Part shown: positions 9,589-18,276 of the stretch, piece by piece
Layout: each line of letters begins with the position of its first letter
Numbering within the stretch: position 1 is the first letter of the stretch
Assembly: GCF_000376945.1 (NCBI RefSeq)
Contig: NZ_AQXU01000018.1
Span: 99,643-163,642 of the forward strand
Direction: 5' to 3'
DNA: 64,000 nt
Source: Leeia oryzae DSM 17879
GTDB lineage: Bacteria; Pseudomonadota; Gammaproteobacteria; Burkholderiales; Leeiaceae
Translations under genes and position numbers: made by a program
The notes under the pieces: model-generated
What the model saw: the letters and a program-made list of their open reading frames with translations, nothing else
Database searches by the model: none
Told to the model about the DNA's origin: nothing

Positions 9589-10299
9589 ATGACCGACGCC
9601 CATACCCCCAAAACCCTGTTCTGGCTAGGTGCCAGAGACATCCTGCCCATGCTGGTAGGTGCCGCGCCGTTCGGGATCATTTTTGGCGCCCTGGCCGCCA
9701 CCAGCGGCATGTCGCTCTGGCATGGTCCGTTGATGTCGTCGATTGTCTTTGCAGGCTCCAGCCAGTTTATCGCCGTCGGGCTGGTAACCGGCCACGCCAG
9801 CATGGTACTGATCTGGCTGACCACCTTTATCGTCAACCTGCGCCATGGCCTGTACGGCGCCACCCTGCTGCCGCATGTCAGCCATCTGCCGTTGCGCTGG
9901 CGCCTGGGACTGAGCGCCATTCTGACCGACGAAGCCTTTGCCGTGATGGTGGGCCACTACCGGACCCACCCGGACAACCCGCATTCGCACTGGTATTTTC
10001 TGGGGTGCAGTCTGGCCATGTACGTCAACTGGCAGTGCTGTACCCTGATCGGGGTGTTGTTCGGGCAGGCCTTTCCCGGGCTGGAACACATGGGGCTGGA
10101 CTTTGCCATGGCCGTCACATTCATCAGTATTGTGGTGCCGCAACTGGTAACCCGCCCCAAACTGATTGCCGCGCTGATCTCTGCCGTGGTGGCGGTGGCT
10201 ACACTGGGCTGGCCTTACAAGCTGGGCCTGATGACCGCCATCCTGGCCGGTGTGGCTGCCGGCATGCTGCTGCACAAACACAAGGAAGCTGCCAAATGA
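9589..10299 (+). CDS. azlC: AzlC-family branched-chain amino-acid exporter, large subunit
   Basis: 236-residue polytopic membrane protein of the AzlC/YgaZ family, which with AzlD/YgaH exports branched-chain amino acids or related compounds (azaleucine resistance). Recognised by the N-terminal PMLVGAAPFGIIFGALAA, the FAGSSQF motif and NLRHGLYGATLLPH. The stop overlaps the azlD start as ATGA, the standard coupling for this pair. The nearby LivM-type permease gene and regulators suggest a local theme of amino-acid homeostasis. Confidence 0.94.
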   Translation: MTDAHTPKTLFWLGARDILPMLVGAAPFGIIFGALAATSGMSLWHGPLMSSIVFAGSSQFIAVGLVTGHASMVLIWLTTFIVNLRHGLYGATLLPHVSHLPLRWRLGLSAILTDEAFAVMVGHYRTHPDNPHSHWYFLGCSLAMYVNWQCCTLIGVLFGQAFPGLEHMGLDFAMAVTFISIVVPQLVTRPKLIAALISAVVAVATLGWPYKLGLMTAILAGVAAGMLLHKHKEAAK

Positions 10300-10613
10300 A
10301 CTACACCCTGATGATTGTCGGCATGATGGTCGCCACCTTTGCCACCCGGGCGATTTTCTTTGTGCTCGGGGACCGCATCCGTTTTTCAGAGACCCTGAAA
10401 ACTGCACTCGGGTTTGTGCCGGTGACGGTACTGACAGCCATTACTGTACCCATGCTGCTGGTGCCCAACGGCTCGCTGGATCTCAGTTACCGTAACCCCT
10501 GGCTGGTGGGCGGCGTGGTCACCGTCTTCACTGCCCTGTTGCAGAAGAACCCGCTGGTGACCATCGTGATCGGACTGGCGGCTTTTTTCGCCTACAAGCA
10601 CTGGCTGCTCTGA
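10296..10613 (+). CDS. azlD: AzlD-family branched-chain amino-acid exporter, small subunit
   Basis: 105-residue membrane protein with four hydrophobic segments. It begins MNYTLMIVGMMVATFATRAIF, and the TRAIFF pattern followed by LGFVPVTVLTAITVPMLL is typical of AzlD. It overlaps azlC by four bases (ATGA) and forms the exporter with it. The end faces the convergent livM-type gene only 21 bp away. Confidence 0.93.
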   Translation: MNYTLMIVGMMVATFATRAIFFVLGDRIRFSETLKTALGFVPVTVLTAITVPMLLVPNGSLDLSYRNPWLVGGVVTVFTALLQKNPLVTIVIGLAAFFAYKHWLL

Positions 10614-10634
10614 ACCAGGCGGCGTGAACATTCC

Positions 10635-12224
10635 TTATGCTCCCTGCCCTACCGGGCGCACATACACGGCGCAGGGCGCGCCGCGGCGGTCTGGCAGGTC
10701 CTGGTGATGCTCGAACCCCATCTGCTGATACAATCTGACCGCGGTTTTGAAGATCGGACTGGTATGCAACCCCAGCGTCGAGACGCCGTCCCGCTGCGCC
10801 CGCTGGATGCACGCCTCTACCAGCTGACGGCCAACCCCGAGTCCCCGGGCATCCGGATGAACGGACAGCATGCGGATCACGCCCCAATCCGGCTGAAATA
10901 CTGGCTCGCGCAGCCGACCGGGGGCCACATAGCCGACCGACCCGATCACGACGCCATTTTTCTCGGCGACCAGCAGTTCTGCATCGTCGGCCAGCTTGGC
11001 CGTTGAGGCGAGGACATCGACAAAACCCTGCCAGTGATCCAGGTCTTTCCGGAACTGATAGAACGCATCCAGGGCAACTTGGTTCACCGCGGCATAATCG
11101 GTCGCCTGATAGCGACGGATGGTGATCTGCTCACGGGGAACGTGCCGGTGCCGACGCCGCCACAACCCTTCTGGCCGGTAACGCATCATCAGGATCAGGG
11201 CCAGCCCGAAGATCAGCATGCGCAGCGTCCCGGCATCCAGCAGGTGCGTCCAGACAGCAGGGTTCACCAGCGACACATGCTTGACCAGCAGGGGGTGCAC
11301 CCATTCAATGACATCGCGCAGCACTTCCGGCAGCACCGTCAGCAGCACGGCCCCAATGATCACCCCGGGAATGGACCCCATGCCCCCCAGCACCACCATC
11401 ACCAGCAGCATGGTGGATTCGCCCAGAGTAAAGGATTCCGGGCTGACAAACTGCTGGAAACTGGCAAACAGCGCCCCGGAAATGCCGCCAAACGCCGCCC
11501 CCATCGAAAAAGCCAGCAGCTTGATGTTGCGCTTGTTAAGGCCGGTGGCTTCTGCGGCCACTTCGTCTTCGCGCAAGGCCATCCAGGCACGGCCGATGCG
11601 GGAGTTTTCCAAGCGATGCGACACCTGCACCAGCAGCAGTATCAGTGCGAGGAACACAAAGTAGTAGTTGATGACCGGGGTTAGCGTAACCGGCCCGATG
11701 GACCAGGTGGTGAGGACCGACAGCTCGCCGGCATGCAGGGGCTGTATGCCCATGATGCCTTGCGAACCGCTGGTGATGTCGAACGGGCGGTCCAGATTCA
11801 CCACAAAGATGCGGATGATTTCACCAAAGCCGAGCGTCACGATGGCCAGATAATCGCCGCGCAGCTTGAGGGTGGGTGCGCCCAGAAGCGCCCCCGCAAC
11901 CCCCGCCAGCACGGCGGCCAGCATCAGGATCAGCCAGACCGGCCAGTCGGTGGGTGTCGTCGCCAGCCCGGCGCTGAACAGGTGCGGTGACGCCAGCAAG
12001 GCGTACAGATAAGCGCCCAGCGCATAAAAGCCGATGTAACCCAGATCCAGCAAGCCGGCATAGCCCACCACGATGTTAAGCCCGAGCGCCAGCATGGCAT
12101 ACAGCATGGAAAAGCAGGCCACCCGTACCCAGGCATCTCCCAGAAACGGGGCACCGTGCAATACAAACGGCAACACCACCAGCAACAAGGCCAGGGCAAT
12201 GGTTTTTTTAGGATGGAAACGCAT
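10635..12224 (-). CDS. LivM-type branched-chain amino-acid ABC permease fused to a GNAT acetyltransferase
   Basis: 529 residues in one unbroken frame. Residues 1 to about 360 are a LivM permease: LGLNIVVGYAGLLDLGYIGFYALGAY, the GAPTLKLRGDYLAIVTLGFGEIIRI segment, the EAA-like loop NSRIGRAWMALREDEVAAEA and the final RYRPEGLW. From about 367 (ITIRRYQATDYAAVNQV) to the end is a GNAT domain with the acetyl-CoA motif SVHPDARGLGVGRQL. The ATG at 12224 follows AGAGGGG; in-frame upstream codons are ignored. No LivH, LivG, LivF or LivJ gene is adjacent, so the permease is an orphan here. Possibly the GNAT domain senses or modifies a substrate; nothing in the sequence proves this. Confidence 0.9.
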   Translation of the reverse strand: MRFHPKKTIALALLLVVLPFVLHGAPFLGDAWVRVACFSMLYAMLALGLNIVVGYAGLLDLGYIGFYALGAYLYALLASPHLFSAGLATTPTDWPVWLILMLAAVLAGVAGALLGAPTLKLRGDYLAIVTLGFGEIIRIFVVNLDRPFDITSGSQGIMGIQPLHAGELSVLTTWSIGPVTLTPVINYYFVFLALILLLVQVSHRLENSRIGRAWMALREDEVAAEATGLNKRNIKLLAFSMGAAFGGISGALFASFQQFVSPESFTLGESTMLLVMVVLGGMGSIPGVIIGAVLLTVLPEVLRDVIEWVHPLLVKHVSLVNPAVWTHLLDAGTLRMLIFGLALILMMRYRPEGLWRRRHRHVPREQITIRRYQATDYAAVNQVALDAFYQFRKDLDHWQGFVDVLASTAKLADDAELLVAEKNGVVIGSVGYVAPGRLREPVFQPDWGVIRMLSVHPDARGLGVGRQLVEACIQRAQRDGVSTLGLHTSPIFKTAVRLYQQMGFEHHQDLPDRRGAPCAVYVRPVGQGA

Positions 12225-12414
12225 GAATGCTGTCCCCTCTGTTGGTGGTTTGTACAAGACCGGCCCACACGTGATGCGAACCTGATTCATGAAAAAACAA
12301 GCGACCTGTCTGATGCAGACTTGATTAAGCTCATGTTCTGCCTGATTATTATTAACTTGACACCGTATGACAAACGGAAAATACTTGCTGTACCCATGAA
12401 TCAGATTCATACAG

Positions 12415-13350
12415 ATGACCACCAAAAGCCCGCTGGAAATCCGGCACCTCTACACGCTACTGACACTGGCCCGCACTGGCAGCTTTACCGAAACCGGACG
12501 CCTGCTGCACCTGACCCAGTCCGCCATCTCCTATCAGATCAAGGCACTCGAAGAACACTACCGGGTGAAGATTTTCGAACGGAAAACGCTGCCGCCGCGC
12601 TTTACCATGGCCGGGCAAAGCCTGCTGGAACTGGCAAGGGTGGTGCAGGATCAGGTCAGTTCTACCGAGCACGATCTGGAGCGGATTGCGCGGGCCGAAG
12701 CCGGACAGCTGCGGATCACCGTCAGTTGTCACTCCTCGTTTGACTGGCTGCTGCCGGCCAATGAACGCTTTCATGAACGCTACCCGGGGGTGCTGCTGGA
12801 TTTTGTGATGGGCTGGCCGACCGACCCGGTGACGATGCTGAAACAGGGCATTGCCGACGTCATCATTGCCGAGGAAGTCGATGAACCGGCCGTGGTGCAG
12901 CAACCGATGTTTTCATTTGAGGTGATGGCGGTACTGCCCAAAGGACACGCCTTGCTGGCCAAACCGTTTCTGACGGCTGCCGACTTTGCGAACGACACCC
13001 TGATTACCTACCCGCTGCCCGATAACCGCCTGGATGTGGTGCACAAGGTGTTGCAGCCGGCGGGCATTACCCCGCCACGCCGGACCAACGAGTTTACCGC
13101 CGCGATTGTGCAACTGGTGGCACTGGGACACGGGCTGGCCACCCTGCCGGCATTCGGGGTGGCTGATTATGCAAAGCGCGGTTACGTGGAAGTCCGGCCA
13201 ATTACCGAACACGGTTTGTATTGCGACCTGTTTGCCATCATCCGGCCGGAATCTGCCCGCATTGGCTATGTGGCAGCGTATCTGGATGAAATCCGCACGG
13301 CGGGCACCCGGCATGTCGCCCAGATCTGGCAACCGGCAGGGGCCGCCTGA
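12415..13350 (+). CDS. LysR-family regulator similar to MetR
   Basis: 311 residues: N-terminal winged helix (about 8-68; FTETGRLLHLTQSAISYQIKALEEHY) and a LysR effector domain. Several stretches line up with MetR, the homocysteine-responsive regulator of methionine synthesis: VSCHSSFDWLLPA near 105 (MetR ECHSCIQWL) and DNRLDVVHKVLQPAGITPP near 200 (MetR SRLDVWRHFLQPAGVSP). It is divergent from the livM-GNAT gene with 190 bp between them, so it may control that gene, and a homocysteine methyltransferase lies 5 kb away. The exact target is not known. Confidence 0.9.
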   Translation: MTTKSPLEIRHLYTLLTLARTGSFTETGRLLHLTQSAISYQIKALEEHYRVKIFERKTLPPRFTMAGQSLLELARVVQDQVSSTEHDLERIARAEAGQLRITVSCHSSFDWLLPANERFHERYPGVLLDFVMGWPTDPVTMLKQGIADVIIAEEVDEPAVVQQPMFSFEVMAVLPKGHALLAKPFLTAADFANDTLITYPLPDNRLDVVHKVLQPAGITPPRRTNEFTAAIVQLVALGHGLATLPAFGVADYAKRGYVEVRPITEHGLYCDLFAIIRPESARIGYVAAYLDEIRTAGTRHVAQIWQPAGAA

Positions 13351-13362
13351 ATCCGGCATGCG

Positions 13363-14838
13363 TTACGCGTCGCACACGTCCCGCATCAGACGCACGCTGT
13401 CGGTGATGTCTTCTGTTGCCACCGCACCATAACCCAGCACCAGCCCGTTGCCGTCCTGCGCCTGCTGCCGGTAGTACGACAACAAGCGCAGTGACAGCCC
13501 CTGTGCTGCCGCTCGCACCGCCCAGCCATCGGCATCCAGTGGATGTTGCCATTGCAGGGTGAGGTGCAGGCCGGCATGGCCGCCAGACAACACAAACTCG
13601 GGGCCAAAGTGCTGCTGGAGCGCTTGCCGGAGCACCTGCTGGCGTTCGGCATAAATGCCGCGCATGCGGCGGATGTGGGTAGCAAAGTAGCCGGCATCGA
13701 TAAAATCGGCCAGCGCCGCCTGCAACACCAGCTGACCCGGCCGATACAGCTGGGTCAGCGCCACCCGGAAGGCCGGTGCCAGCGATGACGGCACCACCAG
13801 ATAACTCAGCCGCAGCCCCGGATACATCACCTTGCTGAACGTCCCCAGATAAATGACCCGCTCATGGTCATCCAGCCCCTGTAATGCGGGCAGCGGCTTG
13901 CTGTCGTAACGGAATTCGCTGTCGTAATCGTCCTCGACGATCCAGACACCTTGCGCGCGCGCGTATGCCAGCAGCTGATGGCGCCTGGGCAGACTCATCG
14001 GAATACCCAGCGGGTACTGATGCGCAGGGGTGGTCAGCACCAGCTTGGGTGCGGGGTGGCCGGACACGGCCATCTGATCACAGCAGATGCCTTCCTGATC
14101 CACCGGCACGCCATCCACCACGAGCCCCGCGGCCTGCCAGACCAGACGGGAGCTGGTATTGCAGGGCTCCTCCACCAGTGCACGGTCCCCTGCATCAGCC
14201 AGCATGCGCGCGCACAGGTCCAGCGACTGGCGCGTGCCCGTGGTAATCAGGATCTGGTCCGGATGGCAGCGCACCGCCCGGGAAACCTGCAGATAATCGG
14301 CCAGCACCCGCCTGAGCGGCGCGTACCCCCCGCTGGTGTCGTAACCGGAGAGCAAGGCAGCGTCCTGCTTGCCGCGGCGGTTTTGCAGCCGCTGCCAGAT
14401 GGCAAACGGGAAATGACGGGTATCGGCCACCCCGGGCACAAAAGCACCCGCCGGGGCCAGCATGGTTTTGGGCCGTGCCAGCAATTGCCCTGCGCGTTGC
14501 GACAGCATCGTCTGGGGCGGGACACTGGCCGTGGCTGGCGGCGGCACCTGCCGGGAGGACGGCAAGCTATGGCCGACAAAGGTGCCGCTGCCGTGGCGCG
14601 CCTGCAGGTAGCCTTCGGCCTGCAACTGGTCAAAGGCCAGCGTGACGGTGATTCTGGACAATTGCAGTTCACTGGCCAGCGCCCGCGTGGAAGGCAAACG
14701 CTGGCCGGCCACCAGCACGCCATCCAGGATGGCCTGTCGGATGGCGGCATAGAGCTGGCGCTGCAAGGGTTGCGCCGCATCGCGCGACAATCGGGCCAGC
14801 AGCAAATCGGCCAACGGGGTGGACACCAAAGTGGACAT
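13363..14838 (-). CDS. MocR-type regulator (GntR winged helix + aminotransferase-like domain)
   Basis: 491 residues. The N-terminal GntR helix-turn-helix (about 20-90; LYAAIRQAILDGVLVAGQRLPSTRALASELQLSRITV) is followed by a linker and a fold-type I aminotransferase domain (about 130-480) with IVEDDYDSEFRYD and the PLP-lysine motif GTFSKVMYPGLRLSYLV. MocR proteins use PLP-amino acid adducts as signal. It is divergent from a kinase plus class-III PLP-enzyme operon with an 82-bp shared promoter, so it most likely controls that operon. It differs from a real aminotransferase by its DNA-binding head. Confidence 0.93.
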   Translation of the reverse strand: MSTLVSTPLADLLLARLSRDAAQPLQRQLYAAIRQAILDGVLVAGQRLPSTRALASELQLSRITVTLAFDQLQAEGYLQARHGSGTFVGHSLPSSRQVPPPATASVPPQTMLSQRAGQLLARPKTMLAPAGAFVPGVADTRHFPFAIWQRLQNRRGKQDAALLSGYDTSGGYAPLRRVLADYLQVSRAVRCHPDQILITTGTRQSLDLCARMLADAGDRALVEEPCNTSSRLVWQAAGLVVDGVPVDQEGICCDQMAVSGHPAPKLVLTTPAHQYPLGIPMSLPRRHQLLAYARAQGVWIVEDDYDSEFRYDSKPLPALQGLDDHERVIYLGTFSKVMYPGLRLSYLVVPSSLAPAFRVALTQLYRPGQLVLQAALADFIDAGYFATHIRRMRGIYAERQQVLRQALQQHFGPEFVLSGGHAGLHLTLQWQHPLDADGWAVRAAAQGLSLRLLSYYRQQAQDGNGLVLGYGAVATEDITDSVRLMRDVCDA

Positions 14839-14920
14839 ATCAGATCAACAAAACTGGCTATAGGGAATAAAGCCATTCTGGCCTATGATGAACTGCAATC
14901 GCAAGTGACTTTTACCGTAC
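14839..14920. promoter_or_regulatory. Divergent promoter with a near-direct repeat, candidate MocR operator
   Basis: In the 82 bp between the MocR gene and the kinase operon, CTGGCTAT (14854-14861) recurs as CTGGCCTAT (14878-14886), 24 bp apart in the same orientation. MocR regulators often bind spaced direct repeats, so this is a reasonable operator guess. Confidence 0.35.
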
Positions 14921-15985
14921 ATGGATGCGCCGATGACCACACCCGCCAGTAACCAGCTCTTTTCCACCATGGCTGCCCGCACCTCCCTGGAAGATGCCGC
15001 CGCCTGTCTGTGGCAACACTACGGTCTGCGTGGGGTGGCCAGTCCGCTCAACAGCGAACGGGACGAGAACTTTCACATCCGGGCCGACAATGGTCAGGAG
15101 TACGTGCTGAAATTCACGCACCCAGCCGAAGACCCGGGGGTGACCGACTTCCAGACCCGGGCCTTGATGCATGCCGCCCAGCGAGATCCTGAGTTACCCA
15201 TCGCCCGGATCATGCCGCGGCTGGATGGCGAGCCGTACGGACGGGTGCAGATTGATCATGGACCCGCACGCATCTTGCGCCTGTACAGTTACCTTCAAGG
15301 AACACCCCTGCACCAGATCAGCCGCACCCCGGCCCAGCGCCGGCATCTGGGCATGACCCTGGCCCGGCTGAACATCGCCTTGCAGGACTTTAGCCATCCG
15401 TCGGCAGGCCACGAACTGCTCTGGGACATTCAGCACTCCGAACGCCTGAAACCGCTGATGGACGGCATGCCCGTCGGCCCGCGCCGTGACCTGTCCGAAC
15501 GCTTCATGCACAACTTCGAGACCGTGGTGCAGCCGCGTCTGGCCAGCCTGCGCAAGCAGGTCATCCACAACGACCTGAACCCGTATAACGTGCTGGTAGA
15601 CCCGCACGACCATACCACCACCGCCGGCCTGATCGACTTTGGCGACATGGTGCACGCCCCGCTGGCCAACGAGCTGGGCGTTGCCTGCTCCTACCAGCTA
15701 TCGCAAAACGAGAACCCGCTGGATACGGCGGCGGAACTGATTGCCGGCTATCACGCGGTGAATCCGCTGCGGCCTGATGAAATCGACCTGCTGTACGACC
15801 TGATTGCCGCCCGCCTGCTGATGACCGTGACCATTACCGGCTGGCGCGCCCGCCAGTACCCCGAAAACGAAACCTACATCCTGCGCAACAACCGCTTGTC
15901 GTGGGACGGACTGGAGCGCATTGCCGCGGTCCGGCGTGAAGACGCGCAACGCTACCTGCGCCACATCTGTGAGATGGAGAACTGA
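14921..15985 (+). CDS. APH-fold kinase of the hydroxylysine/homoserine kinase type
   Basis: 354 residues of the aminoglycoside-phosphotransferase/choline-kinase fold. The catalytic loop VIHNDLNPYNVLV (about 207-219) and the metal-binding LIDFGDMVHAPLANELG (about 232-248) are intact, as are the N-lobe strands ENFHIRADNGQEYVLKF. Together with the class-III PLP enzyme two bases downstream it resembles the animal pair hydroxylysine kinase (AGPHD1/HYKK) and 5-phosphohydroxylysine phospho-lyase. The substrate is inferred only: a hydroxylated amino acid or amino-alcohol. Met1 (14921) or Met5 (14933) may be the true start; neither has a strong ribosome site. Confidence 0.85.
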   Translation: MDAPMTTPASNQLFSTMAARTSLEDAAACLWQHYGLRGVASPLNSERDENFHIRADNGQEYVLKFTHPAEDPGVTDFQTRALMHAAQRDPELPIARIMPRLDGEPYGRVQIDHGPARILRLYSYLQGTPLHQISRTPAQRRHLGMTLARLNIALQDFSHPSAGHELLWDIQHSERLKPLMDGMPVGPRRDLSERFMHNFETVVQPRLASLRKQVIHNDLNPYNVLVDPHDHTTTAGLIDFGDMVHAPLANELGVACSYQLSQNENPLDTAAELIAGYHAVNPLRPDEIDLLYDLIAARLLMTVTITGWRARQYPENETYILRNNRLSWDGLERIAAVRREDAQRYLRHICEMEN

Positions 15986-15986
15986 C

Positions 15987-17318
15987 ATGAGCCAGAAAGA
16001 CCCCCGCATGGCCAACGCCTTTGACCCCGGCAAGCTGGGTGACCTGCCCGCCCGGGAGCAGGCACTCATTGCCCGCCGCCAGCGCACGCTGGGCCAGGCT
16101 TACCGGCTGTTTTACGAACACCCGGTGCACGTGGTGCGTGGCGAAGGGGTCTGGCTGTACGACCCGGACGGCACCCCGTATCTGGATGTATACAACAACG
16201 TGGCGTCGGTCGGGCACTGTCACCCGCGGGTAGCGGATGCCATTTACCGGCAAGCCACCACGCTCAACACCCACACCCGCTATCTCAATGAAGTGATTCT
16301 GGATTACGCCGAGCGCCTGCTGGCGACCTTGCCGGCGGCCACCAGCCAGACCATGTTTACCTGCACCGGCAGCGAAGCCAACGACCTGGCGCTACGGCTG
16401 ACGCGTGCTTTTACCGGCGGGACCGGCATCATTGTCACCGCACACGCCTACCATGGCGTCACCAGCAGCATTGCCGAACTGTCCCCGTCCTTTGGCCCGA
16501 ACGTACCGTTAGGGGCGCATGTGCGCACCGTGACGCCGCCCGACCCTTACCGCTATCCGGACGAAGCCGTAGGAGAACGCTTCACCCGCGAGGTACAAGC
16601 CGCCATTGATGACCTGCTGGCCAACGGCATCCAGCCAGCAGCGCTGCTGGTGGACACCCTGTTTACCAGCGATGGCGTGTTTGCCGACCCGCCCGGATTT
16701 CTGGCCGGGGCCGTCGAGGCCATCCACCGTGCCGGCGGGCTGTTCATCGCAGATGAGGTACAAGCTGGCTTTGCCCGCTCCGGCAGTCATTTCTGGGGCT
16801 TCCAGCGCCACGGCATCACACCGGACATCGTCACCATGGGCAAGCCGATGGGCAACGGCCACCCGATTGCCGGTCTGGCCGCCCGCCCGGAAATCATCGA
16901 TACCTTTGGCAGCAAGGTGCGCTACTTCAATACCTTTGGCGGCAACCCGGTTTCGTGCGCGGCCGGCATGGCAGTGCTGGACGTGATCCGGGACGAACAG
17001 CTGCAGGACAATGCCCGCATGACGGGCGCCTACCTGAAAGCCGGGTTTGAACAACTGGCAGAAAAACATGACCTGATCGGCGATGTGCGCGGCGCCGGAT
17101 TCTTTCTGGGGGTAGAAATGGTGACCGACCGGCAGGCACGGACACCCGCCCGCGAAGAAACCGCCAGAATCGTCAATGCCCTGCGGGAAAAGCACATCCT
17201 GATCAGCGCCACCGGTCCACACGGCAACACACTGAAGGTAAGGCCGCAACTGCCCTTCTCGGTCGACAATGCCGACTTGCTGCTCGGGACGCTGGATGAC
17301 GTGCTCACCTCGCTGTAA
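15987..17318 (+). CDS. Class-III PLP enzyme, aminotransferase or O-phospho-amine phospho-lyase
   Basis: 443 residues of the ornithine aminotransferase-like class III family: [46 protein letters not shown], the [12 protein letters not shown]sp, and the PLP lysine in [15 protein letters not shown]. The [10 protein letters not shown] and [13 protein letters not shown] forms resemble the ethanolamine-phosphate and 5-phosphohydroxylysine phospho-lyases (AGXT2L1/L2) more than alanine-glyoxylate enzymes. With the preceding kinase it could phosphorylate and then eliminate phosphate from a hydroxy-amine. The ATG at 15987 follows GGAGA and lies two bases after the kinase stop. The substrate is not established. 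Confidence 0.87.
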   Translation: MSQKDPRMANAFDPGKLGDLPAREQALIARRQRTLGQAYRLFYEHPVHVVRGEGVWLYDPDGTPYLDVYNNVASVGHCHPRVADAIYRQATTLNTHTRYLNEVILDYAERLLATLPAATSQTMFTCTGSEANDLALRLTRAFTGGTGIIVTAHAYHGVTSSIAELSPSFGPNVPLGAHVRTVTPPDPYRYPDEAVGERFTREVQAAIDDLLANGIQPAALLVDTLFTSDGVFADPPGFLAGAVEAIHRAGGLFIADEVQAGFARSGSHFWGFQRHGITPDIVTMGKPMGNGHPIAGLAARPEIIDTFGSKVRYFNTFGGNPVSCAAGMAVLDVIRDEQLQDNARMTGAYLKAGFEQLAEKHDLIGDVRGAGFFLGVEMVTDRQARTPAREETARIVNALREKHILISATGPHGNTLKVRPQLPFSVDNADLLLGTLDDVLTSL

Positions 17319-17462
17319 CCGTCGCGGCTGACGCCAGCGGCCCAGGTACTGACAATGAAAGCACCGTGCAGAGACCGCTGAATGGTGCCATAATGAATCG
17401 TCCATGCCGGATAGATGCCTGCCCGGTTTGGACATTCAAGTGTCTGGACCTGGAGCAGTCGC

Positions 17463-18230
17463 ATGTCACGCATCACATCGGTCTTTGTTGCCGTGCTTGT
17501 CAGCTGTCTGGCGTGGTTTCCGCCGGTCCAGGCCCGCACGCTGACCATGTGCTATGACAATTGGAAGCCGTATGCGTTTATCGACGCCCATGACCACATC
17601 ACCGGCATTACCATCGAGATACTCCAGACAGCCGCCAAGACGCTAGGGCACGACCTGCGCCCGGTTTACAGTTCTTATGACGCCTGCCGGCGCCTGGTCA
17701 GAAGCGGTAACGTGGACATCAAGCTGTTCTCGTCGGGTGATGAAGACCAGGATTTGCCCCATCTGGCACGCAGCACCGAATACTGGCTCATCGCCGCGGT
17801 GGTTCCCGCAGAGAGTCCGCAGACCAGCTTCAGCGACATGCGCATGTTTGCCGGCAAGACCGCCGGGCTGGTACAGGGGTATGTGTATCCGGACAGCATG
17901 ACCCAGTTCAAGGACTGGAAAAGCATCCATACCTCGCTGGAATCCGAAACCAACATGAACCTGCTGCAGTTGGGAAGAATCGACGTGACGTTTGATGATT
18001 ACTACTGGCTAAAAGACGAAATCAGCCAGCGCAAAGCCCCCTTGAAAGTGCTGTTGCCCATTATCAGTGCGATTCCGCAGTACACGATTTTTGCGAAGAA
18101 AGACCAAGCACTGGCCAGACAGTTTGATGCAGAGATCAGCAAACTGTTCCAGAGCGGCAAGGTAGACGCCATCTATAAACACTACACCGGCTCGACGCTA
18201 GCGCATTACATCAAGCCGGAACATCCATAA
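17463..18230 (+). CDS. Periplasmic solute-binding protein, family 3 type
   Basis: 255 residues with a Sec signal peptide (MSRITSVFVAVLVSCLAWFP, cut near VQA) and a single bacterial extracellular solute-binding (family 3) domain: LTMCYDNWKPYAFIDAHDHITGITIEIL, then a hinge and KLFQSGKVDAIYKHYTG at the end. It has no permease or ATPase next to it, so it is an orphan binding protein for an unknown amino acid or a related compound. The ATG at 17463 has GGAG upstream. It ends against the convergent mmuM with a GC-rich hairpin between them. Confidence 0.85.
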   Translation: MSRITSVFVAVLVSCLAWFPPVQARTLTMCYDNWKPYAFIDAHDHITGITIEILQTAAKTLGHDLRPVYSSYDACRRLVRSGNVDIKLFSSGDEDQDLPHLARSTEYWLIAAVVPAESPQTSFSDMRMFAGKTAGLVQGYVYPDSMTQFKDWKSIHTSLESETNMNLLQLGRIDVTFDDYYWLKDEISQRKAPLKVLLPIISAIPQYTIFAKKDQALARQFDAEISKLFQSGKVDAIYKHYTGSTLAHYIKPEHP

Positions 18231-18261
18231 ACCACCGGCACCCGGGGCGGATACCGGTGGT
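18231..18261. terminator. Hairpin between convergent genes
   Basis: ACCACCGG at 18231-18238 pairs with CCGGTGGT at 18254-18261 over a 15-nt loop, directly after the stop of the binding-protein gene. On the minus strand (mmuM side) the stem is followed by TTTATGG, a weak U-run; on the plus strand no U-run follows. Confidence 0.5.
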
Positions 18262-18276
18262 GCTGGCACACCTGCC

